This document shows, piece by piece, positions 22,065 to 33,730 of a DNA stretch of 64,000 bases. The first letter of the stretch is position 1. Each line of letters starts with the position of its first letter. The notes under the pieces are model-generated. The model saw only the letters and a program-made list of their open reading frames with translations, was not told where the DNA came from and did not search any database. Position numbers and translations under genes: made by a program. Source of the stretch: Cladobotryum mycophilum. Taxonomy: Eukaryota; Ascomycota; Sordariomycetes; Hypocreales; Hypocreaceae. Location of the stretch: assembly GCA_036429605.1 (NCBI GenBank), contig JAVFKD010000015.1:310001-374000 (forward strand), read 5' to 3'.

Positions 22065-24791
22065 ATGTCAACCGACCCAAACGACGGCGGGCTCGCTACC
22101 CCAGGTCGCAAGACCAAGAAGCGTGTGGGCTGGCATGCTAGTAGCGATAACGGAGGAGCAACGACCTACGACAGTACCTCCTCCTCGGATGGCATATCAG
22201 GATCAGCACTGGCAACCCCATTATCCAGAAACAGTGGTGATTGGATGCTTTTCCTAAACACATCAGACTGTGGACAGTCACCCATTGCTTCGCCTGGACC
22301 TCTCCTCCCTACCCAAACACCCCCTGGAGCTCCGGATGCAAAGGAGCTCCGACTTGCTCTGAACAAGGTCCTGGTAACTGCCGAGCAGGACGAGCAAGAC
22401 GATCAACCTCGGATGATGCGTAACAGTCCTGAGGAGCATTCGCCCTCATCCCCCAGAGTCCCGAGACCGGTTCTCAGACGCAATACCAGTTACAACGTAC
22501 CGCAGGAACGAGAGGAGGCAGACCGGGCAGAGAAGCAAGCCACTGAGCGGCAGGTACGCTCCATGACTGATGCCCGGCAGCGAGCAGACCGATTGGCAGT
22601 CTCAGTGGGCACATCCTACTCCCGATCTGCCCCAGGATCTCGACGGAACTCTAGCGAACTTGAAGCTTCATTCCAGTCAGTGCCAGAGGTCTCAGATGAT
22701 CGAGACCTAGGCCCTTTGCATGACGCTTCCAATGCCTTGGAACCCGGAAACTTTGTCAAGCATCGTACCCCTTACGTCTCCCGCCCCGACCAGTTTCAAA
22801 GAGAACACGATGCAGCTCAGAACCTAGTACGGTCATATAGCAGAAGGGGCGCGAACCACTTATACCACCAAGGATCCTCTTCTTCTGGCACCGCAACACC
22901 CATCATGATGCAAGAGTTTGCTCAAGACTACGTTCCAAGACCCGCCAAGTATCGCGGGGGAGTTTTATCCTCATTGCTCAAGCTGTATCGCGATGAGAAC
23001 GATCCTGGCCGAGGACCAAGCAGCGGCTTCAGTACACCCATTGCTTCTTCACCAACCACCCCCATCATGTCTCCCGAACCCTCACCTCCAGCCTCCAGGC
23101 GCCCATCCACGTCTGCGGGCACCGAACGATCACGTTCCACCAGCCGACTACGCAATTACCGATCGCGCAACTCCGCCTCATCCGTTACTCTCACCGAACT
23201 GTTCAAGTCCTCATCGATGTTCACCGCGCCGGGCTCCAGCGAGATAACTGACCAGTTAGCCGACAAGTTCAAGAGAAAGGCATCTCCATCCAAGCCGAAG
23301 AAGGAACAAATTCGCATCACCGTTCACATTGCCGGCATCTTAGCCCGGCACAAGTACTTGCTCAAGCTATGCCGCGCTCTCATGATGTATGGTGCCCCGA
23401 CGCATCGTCTTGAAGAGTACATGACCATGTCCTCGCGTGTTCTCGAGATTGAAGGACAGTTTCTTTACATGCCATCTTGCATGATTATCAGCTTCGACGA
23501 CAGCTCAACACATACCACCGAAGTCAAGGTGGTCCGGGTTCCTCAAGGAGTTGACCTGGGCCGTCTCCGAGACGTGCACAACATCTATAAAAACGTGGTG
23601 CACGATAAGATGGGTGTGGAGGAAGCTACCAAGCTCCTAGGGGACGTCATGGAGCGCAAGGCAAAGTTCAATACTTGGTTTCGTGTTCTCATGTATGGTG
23701 TCGCATCTGCATGCGTTGCCCCCTTCGCCTTCCAAGGCCGCTTCATCGATCTCCCCATTGCCTTCCTGTTGGGCTGCTTGGTCGGACTTCTTCAGCTCGT
23801 TCTTGCGCCGAGCAATGAGCTCTATGCCCACGTGTTTGAGGTCTCGGCGGCCCTCATTACCTCCTTCATTGCTCGCGGCTTCGGCTCCATTAACAATGGC
23901 GAGCTGTTCTGCTTCAGCGCTCTTGCCCAGAGCAGTATTGCCCTCATCCTTCCCGGCTACATGGTCCTGTGCGGTTCCCTGGAACTACAGAGCTACAACA
24001 TCGTCTCTGGTAGCGTGCGCATGGTACATGCGCTGATCTACACTCTGTTCCTGGGCTACGGCATCACCATCGGAGCCTCCCTGTACGGCATGCTGGACCG
24101 AGGCGCTGCCAGCTCGACAACCTGCGCTGACCCACTGAGATACGAATGGAACCTACTCTTCGTACCAGGCTTCACCCTCTGCCTCTGCGTCATCAATCAG
24201 GCCAAGTGGAGGCAGACGCCCGTCATGATCGTCATGTCCCTGGCCGGCTACGTCGTCAACAGCTACTCCAGCCGTTACTTCGTCGGAAACCCCCAAATCT
24301 CCAACATGCTGGGAGCTCTGACTGTCGGCATCCTGGCAAACCTGTACTCTAGAGTCGGCCGACACGTGGAGAATGCCTGGCTTGACTTCCTCGAGTGGTG
24401 GAACCTCAGAGTCGGACGGAGGTTCGCCAAGGGTCCTCTGCCACCTCCCGTCCCTGATCTGGAGTCGAGCGCTGGCCTCGAGAAGCCTCAAAAGCAGCCC
24501 CGTAAGGTGGGGTACAGCCTAGCTGCCGCCGCGATGCTTCCCGCCATCTTCGTTCAGGTACCCTCTGGTCTCGCCGCAGGTGGTTCACTGCTGGCCGGCA
24601 TCAACTCTGCGAACCAGATTAATAATAATCATACCATGGCTGCTTCTGCCAGCAACAGCCTGGACACCACGCCATTCACCGTGCTCTTCAGTGTCATTCA
24701 GGTGGCGATCAGCCTGAGTGTGGGCCTCTTCATGAGTGCCCTGATCGTATACCCTCTAGGCAAGAGGAGAAGCGGACTGTTCAGCTTCTAG
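22065..24791 (+). CDS. Prm10/ThrE-like multi-pass membrane protein
   Basis: A single open frame of 908 residues starts at the ATG at 22065 (context gccATGtca). Residues 1 to about 420 are a polar, Ser/Pro/Arg-rich, probably cytosolic region. From residue about 430 (KYLLKLCRALMMYGAPTHRL) begins a ThrE/DUF1212-type domain with the typical histidine and MPSCMIISFDD segment, then several membrane spans (FRVLMYGVASACVAPFAF, IAFLLGCLVGLLQLVL, ALIYTLFLGYGITIGASLY). From about residue 697 a second ThrE_2/DUF3815-like half follows (LLFVPGFTLCLCVINQAKW). The family includes yeast pheromone-regulated membrane protein Prm10 and bacterial threonine/serine exporters. A substrate for the fungal proteins is not established. 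It ends with a final span near the C-terminus (VLFSVIQVAISLSVGLFMSA). No intron is needed. Confidence 0.93.
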   Translation: MSTDPNDGGLATPGRKTKKRVGWHASSDNGGATTYDSTSSSDGISGSALATPLSRNSGDWMLFLNTSDCGQSPIASPGPLLPTQTPPGAPDAKELRLALNKVLVTAEQDEQDDQPRMMRNSPEEHSPSSPRVPRPVLRRNTSYNVPQEREEADRAEKQATERQVRSMTDARQRADRLAVSVGTSYSRSAPGSRRNSSELEASFQSVPEVSDDRDLGPLHDASNALEPGNFVKHRTPYVSRPDQFQREHDAAQNLVRSYSRRGANHLYHQGSSSSGTATPIMMQEFAQDYVPRPAKYRGGVLSSLLKLYRDENDPGRGPSSGFSTPIASSPTTPIMSPEPSPPASRRPSTSAGTERSRSTSRLRNYRSRNSASSVTLTELFKSSSMFTAPGSSEITDQLADKFKRKASPSKPKKEQIRITVHIAGILARHKYLLKLCRALMMYGAPTHRLEEYMTMSSRVLEIEGQFLYMPSCMIISFDDSSTHTTEVKVVRVPQGVDLGRLRDVHNIYKNVVHDKMGVEEATKLLGDVMERKAKFNTWFRVLMYGVASACVAPFAFQGRFIDLPIAFLLGCLVGLLQLVLAPSNELYAHVFEVSAALITSFIARGFGSINNGELFCFSALAQSSIALILPGYMVLCGSLELQSYNIVSGSVRMVHALIYTLFLGYGITIGASLYGMLDRGAASSTTCADPLRYEWNLLFVPGFTLCLCVINQAKWRQTPVMIVMSLAGYVVNSYSSRYFVGNPQISNMLGALTVGILANLYSRVGRHVENAWLDFLEWWNLRVGRRFAKGPLPPPVPDLESSAGLEKPQKQPRKVGYSLAAAAMLPAIFVQVPSGLAAGGSLLAGINSANQINNNHTMAASASNSLDTTPFTVLFSVIQVAISLSVGLFMSALIVYPLGKRRSGLFSF

Positions 24792-26758
24792 AGATGAATC
24801 GCGACGACAGTCTTACAAAGTACACCATTTCAGCAGCGTTTGGTCAACAGGACCGCAAAGTCATTCGACCTAAAAGTATTGTTTTTTTCTTTTTCTTTTT
24901 TTCTATTATACCCGGTCTTACGGTTGTCATTAATTCTCCTTGGCAATTGTTTCGTTTGTGCATTTTTTTCGCCTTCTTATACGACGAGACCAAGACAACA
25001 GATGGAAATAGCATTGGTGTATGGGGTTGGCAGTTTGGCTCTACGCATAGTTCTTTGGGTTTATCTTTTTTCTTTTTGGGTATTTGGGTACAGCTGGATC
25101 TGTTATTTTTCATTGAGCTTGAAAAGGGGACAGTGTGTATTGTATACATGGCTGTATTTATTCTTAGAATATCATTATTTTATCGCTGGCGAAGATATTT
25201 TGTGTTTCGATGTGATTTTGACGTGTTTGGGGCTACTTGACTTGGCTGCTGGTTACATGGAGCGTGGTGTTTGAAGGCGTGACTATGGAGAGGACGGATA
25301 CTATCGACTCATTTCCATACTTGATTGGAACTAAATCTAGGAAATTTATCATGAAGTTGTGTATTGTACTCGTAAATGGCCTCTGTGGTTCATCCAATGC
25401 CACAAACCTAATGTTACTCGTGCCCCTGAGCTCAAAAGCCCCCCCCACCACCACACTCGAGAGCTCTAGCTTCTTGAGCCCTCAAGTCTCCCAAGCTCCC
25501 AAGCTCCCAAGCTCCTAAGCTTCCACTCTTCAAAATGCCCGAGCTCTCAAGTTTTAGAGCTCTTTCCCCTCACCTCTTCTTTGGTCTCACTTTAGGTGTA
25601 ATTTAGTTGCCAAGGGAGAGGGAACAAGTTGCTGGAATGCTGGTTTTGTGATGGGGAAGGAGGACTTGAGAGCCACGTGGAGGGGGTGGGTTGGTGTGTG
25701 TTTGGGGAGAGGAGGCTGTGCTTGGGCATGTACTTTAGATGAGACATTGCTAGAGGTTGGAGGGGGAGGGCATTCCAGATGAAGGTTTGGGGGGACGGTG
25801 AGGATGAGATGCTTGAGTGATGGGGTGTGGTTGGTGAAGCTATAGGATGGAGATAGGTTTAGAAGAATTGGGGAATTGAGAGGAAGAGAAGGAGGAGAAG
25901 GAGAAGGAGGAGAAGGAGAAGGAGGAGAAGGAGAAGGAGGGGAACACGAATATCATGATTCAAGGAGGACAGCCGAAAAGGGGTATCATGGAAAATAATC
26001 CTCAGTACATAACATGGCAAAACCCTAGCTACTACCTCTATCATCTATAACACTGTGGGAATCATGTACGAGAGATCAAGTTTCGTTCGAACGCCGAGGG
26101 GGTGGTTAATGCGAGAGGGTCTGAATGCCTTTGCGTGGCGAAGGTGGACGCCACGAGACTGAGATCACCGGGGGACGAGAAAGGGGAGAGGGGGGGCGAT
26201 GAAGTAAGTTGGGGGAAGGATTTTTTGTTGTTGACAGGGGCTTGCTCTACATTACTTTAAACGTAAATCAAGGTGTCCTTTGCGTACCTAGTAGTCGAAC
26301 AATGCTGTACTTTGCCATGGTCTTCTTCCCTTTCTTCGACGTGAGTGAAGTGGTTGAATTGAGTAAAGGTCCATTATCAAGGCATTTCTATTCGGAGAAA
26401 ATTACTCATTTCAAGACCAGAAATGAGAGAGAAATCCGCCCATGCATAAACATCCTTGACTTACACGCTTCACATTACACTTACACATCCTTCACTGACC
26501 TATCCCCATTCACATATCCCCCTCACCAACCCTCACGAATCCTCACACAGTAACACCATAAAAGCTTAAACTCCTCCGCCTCATCCCCCAAGTGTCTCTA
26601 CACCCAGGCCCTGCTATCAAGCCTTACCATCAAGCCCTTCCCTGCCGTCCTCGCCATTACATGGCATGACACTGAAACGCCGGATAGCTAATCCGTCTCA
26701 AGTCACACAGCAAGCTCCGTTTCCGCAAGTCGTCTAGTTCGAAAAACGACTGACATTC
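24792..26758. other. 3' region and gene-free stretch with a purine repeat
   Basis: The T-rich segment after 24880 looks like the 3' UTR of the preceding gene. Beyond it are GT-rich and purine-rich tracts and no gene that I can support. Confidence 0.4.
25879..25942. repeat. GGAGAA/GGAGGA purine microsatellite
   Basis: Repeated GGAGAAGGA units occupy about 60 bp. The frame that reads as a long leucine run on the other strand is a by-product. Confidence 0.85.
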
Positions 26759-26968
26759 TTAATTCCTACGCCCATCAATCTCAAACAGTTTTGCATCACG
26801 AGCAAACCTCTTTAATGCCGGTAGACCCGGCACCAGCCTCGTACATAGCATAAGGTTCTTCATACCATGGTATGTGACTGTCTCGTATACATCACCCCCA
26901 GTCCAAGCACATACTTTATCAAATGCATGTCTTAACAATTCAAGTCTCGTAGCTTCTTCATAACTCAT
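26759..26968 (-). CDS. Small open reading frame of unknown status
   Basis: A 69-residue minus-strand frame contains YEEATRLELLRHAFDKV and KNLMLCTRLVPGLPALKRF. Its composition looks protein-like and it lies about 110 bp beyond the stop of the PIPK-like gene in the same direction. I do not recognise a family. It could be a chance frame, a remnant or a short terminal exon. Confidence 0.2.
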   Translation of the reverse strand: MSYEEATRLELLRHAFDKVCAWTGGDVYETVTYHGMKNLMLCTRLVPGLPALKRFARDAKLFEIDGRRN

Positions 26969-27077
26969 TAAAACCTAGGGAACCTCAACCCAGAATTTAC
27001 TACCCCACCATGGTCCAAGTCTACAGCATAGGTATTGCCCCCATTCTCCCCAGCCCCCTTACTCCTCCCAATCCCCA

Positions 27078-28151
27078 TCATGCTTCCTCCACAATATCAT
27101 CCACCATGCTCAGAAACCTCTCTCTATACTCCCCCGGATCCGCCGTTATGCTCATCGGACCCCTATCCGCCATCACATTATACGCATTCACCAGTCCCGT
27201 CATCGCCCTCGCGCGCAGCGTGCTCTTCCCCCAGAAAAAGTCCAGCACAACCGCCCGGTAGGTCCAATTTCTGTCCACGTCGTCCACGCCCGTTCGCCAG
27301 GGGTGGGACACGCTGTAGATGAAGGGTACGTGGGATGGCTGGCGTTCCCTGTTGTTGACGGATGGGAAGCGGACCAGGAAGAGGGAATAGTCCACCGCAC
27401 TCTTGTCCGCAAGGAGCTGGGTGTCCGCCTCGAGTAACGAGATCAAATCCCTCTTCATGTCCGCCGAGACGCGCACCTTGCCCGGGAACGTATCAATCAA
27501 CCTCTCCCTCACGCTCTCCGAGACCAGTCTCCCGTCCGCAATATCCCTCTCCGGGAAAAAATAATCGCTCGGCTTCAAGTCGTACGTCTCCCACTCGTCC
27601 CCCTCATTCCCCAAACCCTTGCCGTACAGCAAATTCTCCATGACAATGTGATGCGTCGGCGCGGCGCCCAGCATTCCACCCAGCGATGCGTGGGGCGTAA
27701 AGACCATGTCCGTGATGCGTACCAGGAGACTCGTCGGATGGGCCCTCATGTGCGCAAAGTACGCCTCGCGGAGCTCCCGTATAAAGAAGTCATATTCGAA
27801 GCGGCGCGGGAGGGACTTTATGAGATATTTCGAGTTCGTAGTGGTGAAGAATGTCGACCCGCTGTAGCCCAAATCTCCAATGGGAACGAGCTCCGTGTCT
27901 CTCACCTTGGCTCTGCGTCTCGTCTTGGAAGCGCGGAACGAGGCCTCGTATTCTTCCTCATCGAGCTGCCATACCTCCTGCCTCAGAGCCTGAAATTCAT
28001 CGGGTCGATATCTTGTCAGCGCGAGACGAAAGAGGGCGAAGAAGTTGAGTATGATGCTAAAGAGACGTCCAGCAAGGCCACCTGAGTGATGCGATTGCCT
28101 AACAATGGCGCGGGCAATAGACGAAGAGATGCGAGAGGCGCGGACCTTCAT
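27078..28151 (-). CDS. Compact PIPK-fold protein (phosphatidylinositol phosphate kinase-like)
   Basis: This intronless frame of 357 residues starts at 28151. PIPK core motifs are in order: the glycine-rich loop and lysine strand (YSGSTFFTTTNSKYLIKSL, about residues 95-113), IVMENLLYG (hinge region), YDLKPSD (where classical PIPKs have DLKGS), DYSLFLVRF (catalytic loop equivalent of DYSLL) and AVVLDFFW (metal-binding Asp). There is no FYVE, MORN or long regulatory region, and the usual DLKGS glycine is replaced by proline. Such short PIPK-like proteins are widespread in filamentous fungi, often annotated SAICAR-synthase-like. Lipid kinase activity is uncertain. The N-terminus has a short hydrophobic stretch (LFSIILNFFALFRLAL) that may associate with membranes. 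Confidence 0.8.
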   Translation of the reverse strand: MKVRASRISSSIARAIVRQSHHSGGLAGRLFSIILNFFALFRLALTRYRPDEFQALRQEVWQLDEEEYEASFRASKTRRRAKVRDTELVPIGDLGYSGSTFFTTTNSKYLIKSLPRRFEYDFFIRELREAYFAHMRAHPTSLLVRITDMVFTPHASLGGMLGAAPTHHIVMENLLYGKGLGNEGDEWETYDLKPSDYFFPERDIADGRLVSESVRERLIDTFPGKVRVSADMKRDLISLLEADTQLLADKSAVDYSLFLVRFPSVNNRERQPSHVPFIYSVSHPWRTGVDDVDRNWTYRAVVLDFFWGKSTLRARAMTGLVNAYNVMADRGPMSITADPGEYRERFLSMVDDIVEEA

Positions 28152-28825
28152 CGTCAGTTATCAGAACTCGAGTCTCTAAAATAGTTCTTTTTATTTATAA
28201 TCATGACACTTGTGTGAATTAAGCGTGTCGAGGTTGGCAGTTGAGTGTGTCGCTGATGTAAAGAGTCGTGATCTTCAACTGCCCTGCAGGCGATGTTTGT
28301 CTGACGTCATGAACGCCTCAGGTAGTTTCAAGTAGATGGTGCCTTTTTTGGCAGTTACGCTTTTCACGTCCAAGATTCTCCTTCTCACTACATTTCATAA
28401 TCTTCATCACACAAGAAAACATACATTCAGCATTGACTGGTCCTCTCCATAACTATGTATGTATCCAGTTTGGCCATCCACACATCTAGTCCACCACATC
28501 ACCTACCCTAAATCAGTAACCCAGATATAAATTTGCTATTTTTACTAAACCAAGTAAAAGTAGACAATGAATAAATTCATCATAAATTAATACATTCTAT
28601 TTTATCTTATCACAAGCAATAAAAGGTCCCCTCGCGCGGAGTAAACACAGGGAGAAAATGTGAAGTAGAATGTATATAATTGATACCCCTGATTTATGCT
28701 GCACCAGCAATCATTCGCTTAATTGCCAAGAAAAAAGTGATACTTTGCACACATCACAGTGCAATTAACAATTCTGTTTTTTGTCACAACAATAACTAAG
28801 GTATCTATCATTATCATACAGTCAT
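28152..28825. other. Intergenic, no gene seen
   Basis: An AT-rich stretch between the start of the PIPK-like gene and the stop of the DUF2828 gene. No coding signal. Confidence 0.4.
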
Positions 28826-31425
28826 TTAATCCACAACCTTCAACACATCATACGCTTTGTGCGAAATCGCCTTCTTCACCGTCGCTAATGGATCCTTCTT
28901 GGCCTTCGTCTTGGTTGATCCCTCGGCCACACCCTTCTCGTTGCTGTTGTCCTCCTCTCCCTCTTCTTCATCCTCTTCATCAAAGCCGCCATTGTCTAAA
29001 AAGACCTTCAGCATGCCCTGTGAGTACCCGCTCACTAGACTTGTGCCCACCTCCTCCGCCGTCACAGGCTTCGGCGCAGTGGGATCGCCCGACGACTCAA
29101 TGGTGGTTTCGTAGCCCGCCCTTCCACCAGCCAGATTCCAGAATACAAGCTCCGGCATCTGATAGCCAGCCTTTTCAAACGCCGCCTTGACCCTCTCGTA
29201 TGATGGAGCCCACATATCGGTCTTCTCATCAGACCAACTGCAGTTTTCTGCGCTATTGAATTGCATGTCGCTAAACACAAACACTCGCTTGACCATGTCC
29301 TCCTGCTTGACATTGTTCTTGATTGCCATTGGCAAAATAAGCTTCTCAAATGCCGCCACGAAATCAGTGGTGCCACCCCATGGAGATCGAACAATCTGCA
29401 GCACTTTTTCGGTAAAGGTCTGGTTGAGATCAACCTTGATGACTTCCGGATCTTCACTAAATGTGATGAATGCACCGCCAAAGGGGGTTGGGTAACTTCG
29501 GCCACCAACAGAGATAGACCAATCGCAGAATCCATCGGACACGTGCCATCCTTGAACACGGGAGTTGACATGCTTCCAGAGACGTCGCAGACTGCTATGC
29601 TGGAGGAGAGGGTGCCAGAGTCTCCGATGCGCTGAACAATGGTCCCCCACTGGCCATCGGCAGTCTTGGACTCCAGGGACTTGATCTTGTGGGCTATAAG
29701 CTGTTCAGGTGTCATAGACGCCATTCGTTCCTTGCTCAAAGATACCGAGCCAAGTTCCCGTACCCTGTCGACAAGAGTTGAAGGCAGCAGTGTTGCTCCC
29801 GAGATATTAGCCTTTCCTTCAGCGACCCGAGTAATGTACCTTTCAAAATTGTCCATGTCCTTTTTGATGAAGAGCTTGGTGTAGTTCTTCATCGCAACGG
29901 ACGGCAGGCGATCATACTTGATTTTGTTGAAATCGGAGTTTGTAATGTCCCGCTCCACAATCTCGAGGTGCTTGCGAAGAGCAGAAACATCCTTGCGATA
30001 CTCCTCGCGAGCATACCGGAGGTACGTGTCTCGGCCCTCTGTTGGTGAGAGAACATTATCCAAGGAGTCGCGGGGATACATGATCTCGGCAATGGAGCTG
30101 ACAATGAGGGTGTGTCTGTCGTGAAAGTGTTTGTGCGAAGGCGCCCACTTTCCACACAATGAAACATTCTTCTTCTCCTTTGGGTCCAGACTGCGGAGCG
30201 CATCTAGGTCGGTCCGCAACTGCTCGGCAAACAGTCGGGCGACAGTCAGGTGCAGGGCGCGGTACACTGCATTACTCTCAAAAGCTGAGACGAGGGCATT
30301 GTGGCGAGTCTCACGTTCCGTGCGCTTGGCGATCTTGGGGTTCCCTATACGGACAGTCTTTTCTTCAAGCGCATGCTCGGGGTCTCTGGAAGCACGACTG
30401 CCTCCCCTGCCACCTCTCCCTCGGATACGTCCGCCTCGAGTCCTGGCTGCCGAGATTCCTTGATTGTTGCGTCTCTGGTTCCTTCTAGCGATTGCCGTTT
30501 CCTTGATATCTTCATTCTCAACGTTCAAGATATCTCGGGGATTTGACAGCACGTCAAGCTTCTTGTTGGCCGCCAAAGCTATAATGTTCAGGAGGTCCTT
30601 CCAGTAGCCGTGAGACACGCCATACTTGACATCAAACCGGGTGACATCATCCTCGTCCTTTTCAGCTTCAACGATAACCAAATCGTCCTCGCCCTCCTTT
30701 TTAACCTTCTTCTCAATAATCGGCCGGCTTAGCCATCGCAGGTTAGCAGCCAATGTGAGGGGGTGGTTCTGGGCCAGCCAACCAGCTGCGCGGTAGAAGG
30801 GATGCTTGGTGCTCTTGCCCAGATGAATGGAGCGGGCGTTGAAGATGATTTTGAGGGTGGCAAGCGGATCGTCGGCCCAGGCTGCATCAAGGAGCTCCCG
30901 CATGCGGGGTCCAGATAGAACCTCTTCCAGCTCAAAAAAGAGATCGACGAGAGGGCTCTTGGTGGATCGGTTTGCAATGTCGGCATTTTCAGTCAACATC
31001 TTGTTCTCCATATCAATGTCGGGAGGAGGAGCTGGATCATTATGGGTTAAAAGACCCTCGATGAAGGGGCCGGTGGTTGCAGGACCCTCTACTGCTTCAT
31101 CTGTCTTTGGGGTATCCTCTGGAGCATCAATGTCCATGGCAGCCAAGTCTTTGTTGATTTCGCCCGAGGTTGTTACACTCACGACTGTGAAATCGTCGGT
31201 TATGGCAGTAGAGGTATCGGTGGTGTCCTCCTTGGGGGTCTCGGATGACGCCAAGCCATGACGACTGAGCTCGCTAGCAAGGAACTTGTCAAAGTCGGAT
31301 TGAGACTTGGTCAGAGCCTCGTGATAGGGAAGCAAGACTGTGTATGAAGACTTGAGGAACCATGGCGTATCGTCTCCATGCTGATCCAGGTGGTCCTTCA
31401 GCTGGGTCTCGTCGACGGAAGCCAT
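28826..31425 (-). CDS. DUF2828 / von Willebrand factor A-like protein, with an apparent one-base frameshift
   Basis: The protein begins at 31425 and ends at 28826. The reading changes frame at 29483-29487, where a run of five bases (C5 on the coding strand) would need to be six to join QPP to FGGAFITFSEDPE. Corrected length is about 866 residues. Features: acidic N-terminus; a DUF2828 body (LVDLFFELEEVLSGPRMREL, then a GYWKDLLNIIALAA stretch); an RGG-rich basic patch (GGRIRGRGGRGGSRASRD, about residue 335); and a vWA-like domain with the MIDAS motif DVSGSMS (residue about 620) and later VFVFSDMQFN. The architecture recalls TROVE/vWA RNA-binding proteins such as Ro60, but that is inference. 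Both sides of the break are well preserved, so a sequencing error is more likely than a pseudogene. Confidence 0.85.
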
Positions 31426-32706
31426 GTTGGTGATGATTGAACTCGGGGGGAGTTTCGTCCGTCCAAGTTCAAGGTCGAAGAAGCTTCGGTGGTTTGGATG
31501 AGGAAGTAGTGGTTCAAGTCATGGAGGATGGTGGTGATGGTTGATATATATATCCTTCATGTTGTTATCTGAAGTTTGGCGGGGTCAAAGGCAATATGTT
31601 GGTTGAGGTCATCACCTTGCAGTAGCGTCCGTGTTTGGTTCCTGCCCGTGTGACTCAGCTCGGCCTGTCGAAGATCAAAGGTTAAGATGGACTGATTCTA
31701 TTGGTTGCGATTGAACGATGCGCCTTGGATAGCGGAATAAAAGCTCCAATGCAGTAATGGTACTGTAATAGTGTAATTGAGGCAGTGCAAATGTAAATCT
31801 TTTGCTTGTCGCTTGTCGCTTGTCTGTTGTATGAAAGCTGATGATTTTCATGTGCCATGGCGGCGGCGCAGTGAGTAGCGGGGCGCATTCTCACAGGGCT
31901 GAAGCGAAGCTGCCTACGGAGTAGTCTAGTGTTTAATTACAGGTGCTTGAATGCTCCCTGGATATGGATGTTTTATGCAAATTGTGCACATGAAATATGC
32001 ATTTTCGGTATGACAAAAGGGGACCTTGAGAATGACGCATTCGAACAGAAATACGGAAGAGTAAGTAAGAAAAAATGATAAACAGATCACTCAAACAAAC
32101 TACATATATTTACTTTGGCCCTTTAGAACCAACTTGAATCATCCACAGTATTCATTCCTTTTATTATGTTGCTTCAAGCAAATCTAGGTACTAAACAAAA
32201 TTGAAGCCGTCTCCAGTCCACATGTACTCCGTACATTCATTAGTAATCCCCTCACATTGAGCGGTTGTCTCGTCTGTCTCAAGTCTAAAAGCCTGGCTCA
32301 AACTCCTCCCGCCCCTGTCCTTACTAGCTGTCTCTCACAAAGGCATGCCATTGGAAGAAGCATCAGACGACTTGCCGATCCGGGGTATGCATCAGCCAGT
32401 CATCGATTTCCGTGTGTCAAAGTTTTCCCTTTCAAGCCCGTGAACGCCATTCTTTATGCTCATGAGTCAATAACGTGAAGAAAGCGTAATGAGTATGGCC
32501 CCCCCTCTCTTGTGCAACATCAGTGACACAGAGGGGGATCAACAGGTACTCTGTACTCTGTCCTCTGTGCAATTGGGTTGGTGGTGGTGGTGGTGGTGGT
32601 GGTTGGAAAAATCAGCGCTGTAATAATCATGCGCCCTTCAATGCGCCCTTCAATGCACCCATCGCCACTATCCCTCCTGTAATGCATTGACCAAAGAAAT
32701 CACACT
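31426..32706. other. Intergenic; promoter of the DUF2828 gene and a GGT repeat
   Basis: Nothing gene-like is present. A (GGT)n microsatellite lies at 32577-32605, about 100 bp beyond the 3' end of the HPP gene. Confidence 0.4.
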
Positions 32707-33730
32707 CTAAAGTCGCTTGCTCAATGTCTCCAACAGCTGCATCTCTTCCTGCGTGAGGTAAAGATGTTCCGGTACCACCACTTGCCCTGGCCTAATGACA
32801 ATGTCGGCAACGTGTCGCATCTCTTCCTCCGCCGTCTCCCCAGAGTCGTGCGCCTCCAAGTCTAGATCTGAGTTCTCCGTGTCTTCCTTGTCCACCTGCG
32901 TGCTGTCCTCGCTAGGCTGCGGATCAGGTACCTTGTCTTCCTTGGTCTTTTTCATCGACTCCAACGATCGCCTGCGCAGAAACATGGGCCGCGCCTGTTT
33001 GAGATCCTCCGGTGTCCACCAGTAGACGGGAAATGTGCGCTCGAGGTTGTTGATGAGGAGCGCAACGGCGAGCATCAAACCGCAACCCAGCAGCATGACG
33101 GGAATAAGAAACCATCCGACCTTGATCAAATTGGGGTCGACCACCGCAAGCAGAGCTGTCGCGCCGGCTGGAGGATGAACCGTTTTGGTCAAGGCCATGA
33201 GTGCTGTAGCCGATGCACAGGCAATGGCGCCGCCCACCCATTTGATGGTTTCAAAGTCGTCGCTGAGAAGAAACAGCTTGCCGACTGCAACGCCAATGAT
33301 GGCGGCTATAAGCTGACCAACAATGGCATTGCGCGGCTGCGCGAGGGGAGCCTCGATCGCGTAGAATTCAAGCACAGCTGCCGCACCCTATAAGGAAGAA
33401 GAAGAAGAAGAAATGCCATTAGAATTATGATGCATGCATGCATAGTATAGTATCAAGTAGTGAACCTACAAAACTGCCAACAATGACGGGGACGTTGTGC
33501 TCCGGAAATGACGGAATGTGTCTCGATACCGACTCGATGATGCAAATGGAGCAGAATATCCCGATAAAGGCCCAAAATATGGGCATCAAATTACCCGTTT
33601 GCGGGGGCTTCGTCTTGCGGTATCCAAACCACCAGGAAATGGGATACGGAATGTACTGCCATGGCGGCGATGGGATGATGGGGTTGAGGATGCGATCAAC
33701 GTCGAAATTCCAACTCCTATAGTTGATCAT
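32707..33730 (-). CDS. HPP-family integral membrane protein
   Basis: There are two exons, 33730-33470 and 33387-32707, joined by an 82-nt intron (GTAGGT...TATAG) that contains a TTC microsatellite. The product has 313 residues. The join gives VGSFGAAAVLEFYAIEAPLA, the typical HPP block. The name-giving motif is seen in KTVHPPAGATALLAVVDP. Four membrane segments are visible: PIFWAFIGIFCSICIIESV, QLIAAIIGVAVGKLFLL, WVGGAIACASATALMAL and WFLIPVMLLGCGLMLAVALLI. An acidic cytosolic tail (about residues 220-313) follows. HPP proteins include plastid nitrite transporters in plants and cyanobacteria. The fungal role is not established. Confidence 0.9.

Noticed and set aside
25859..26044. Frame with a long leucine run on the minus strand
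   Set aside because: It is a translation of the GGAGAA/GGAGGA repeat, not a membrane protein. The same holds for the leucine run at 55334-55549.
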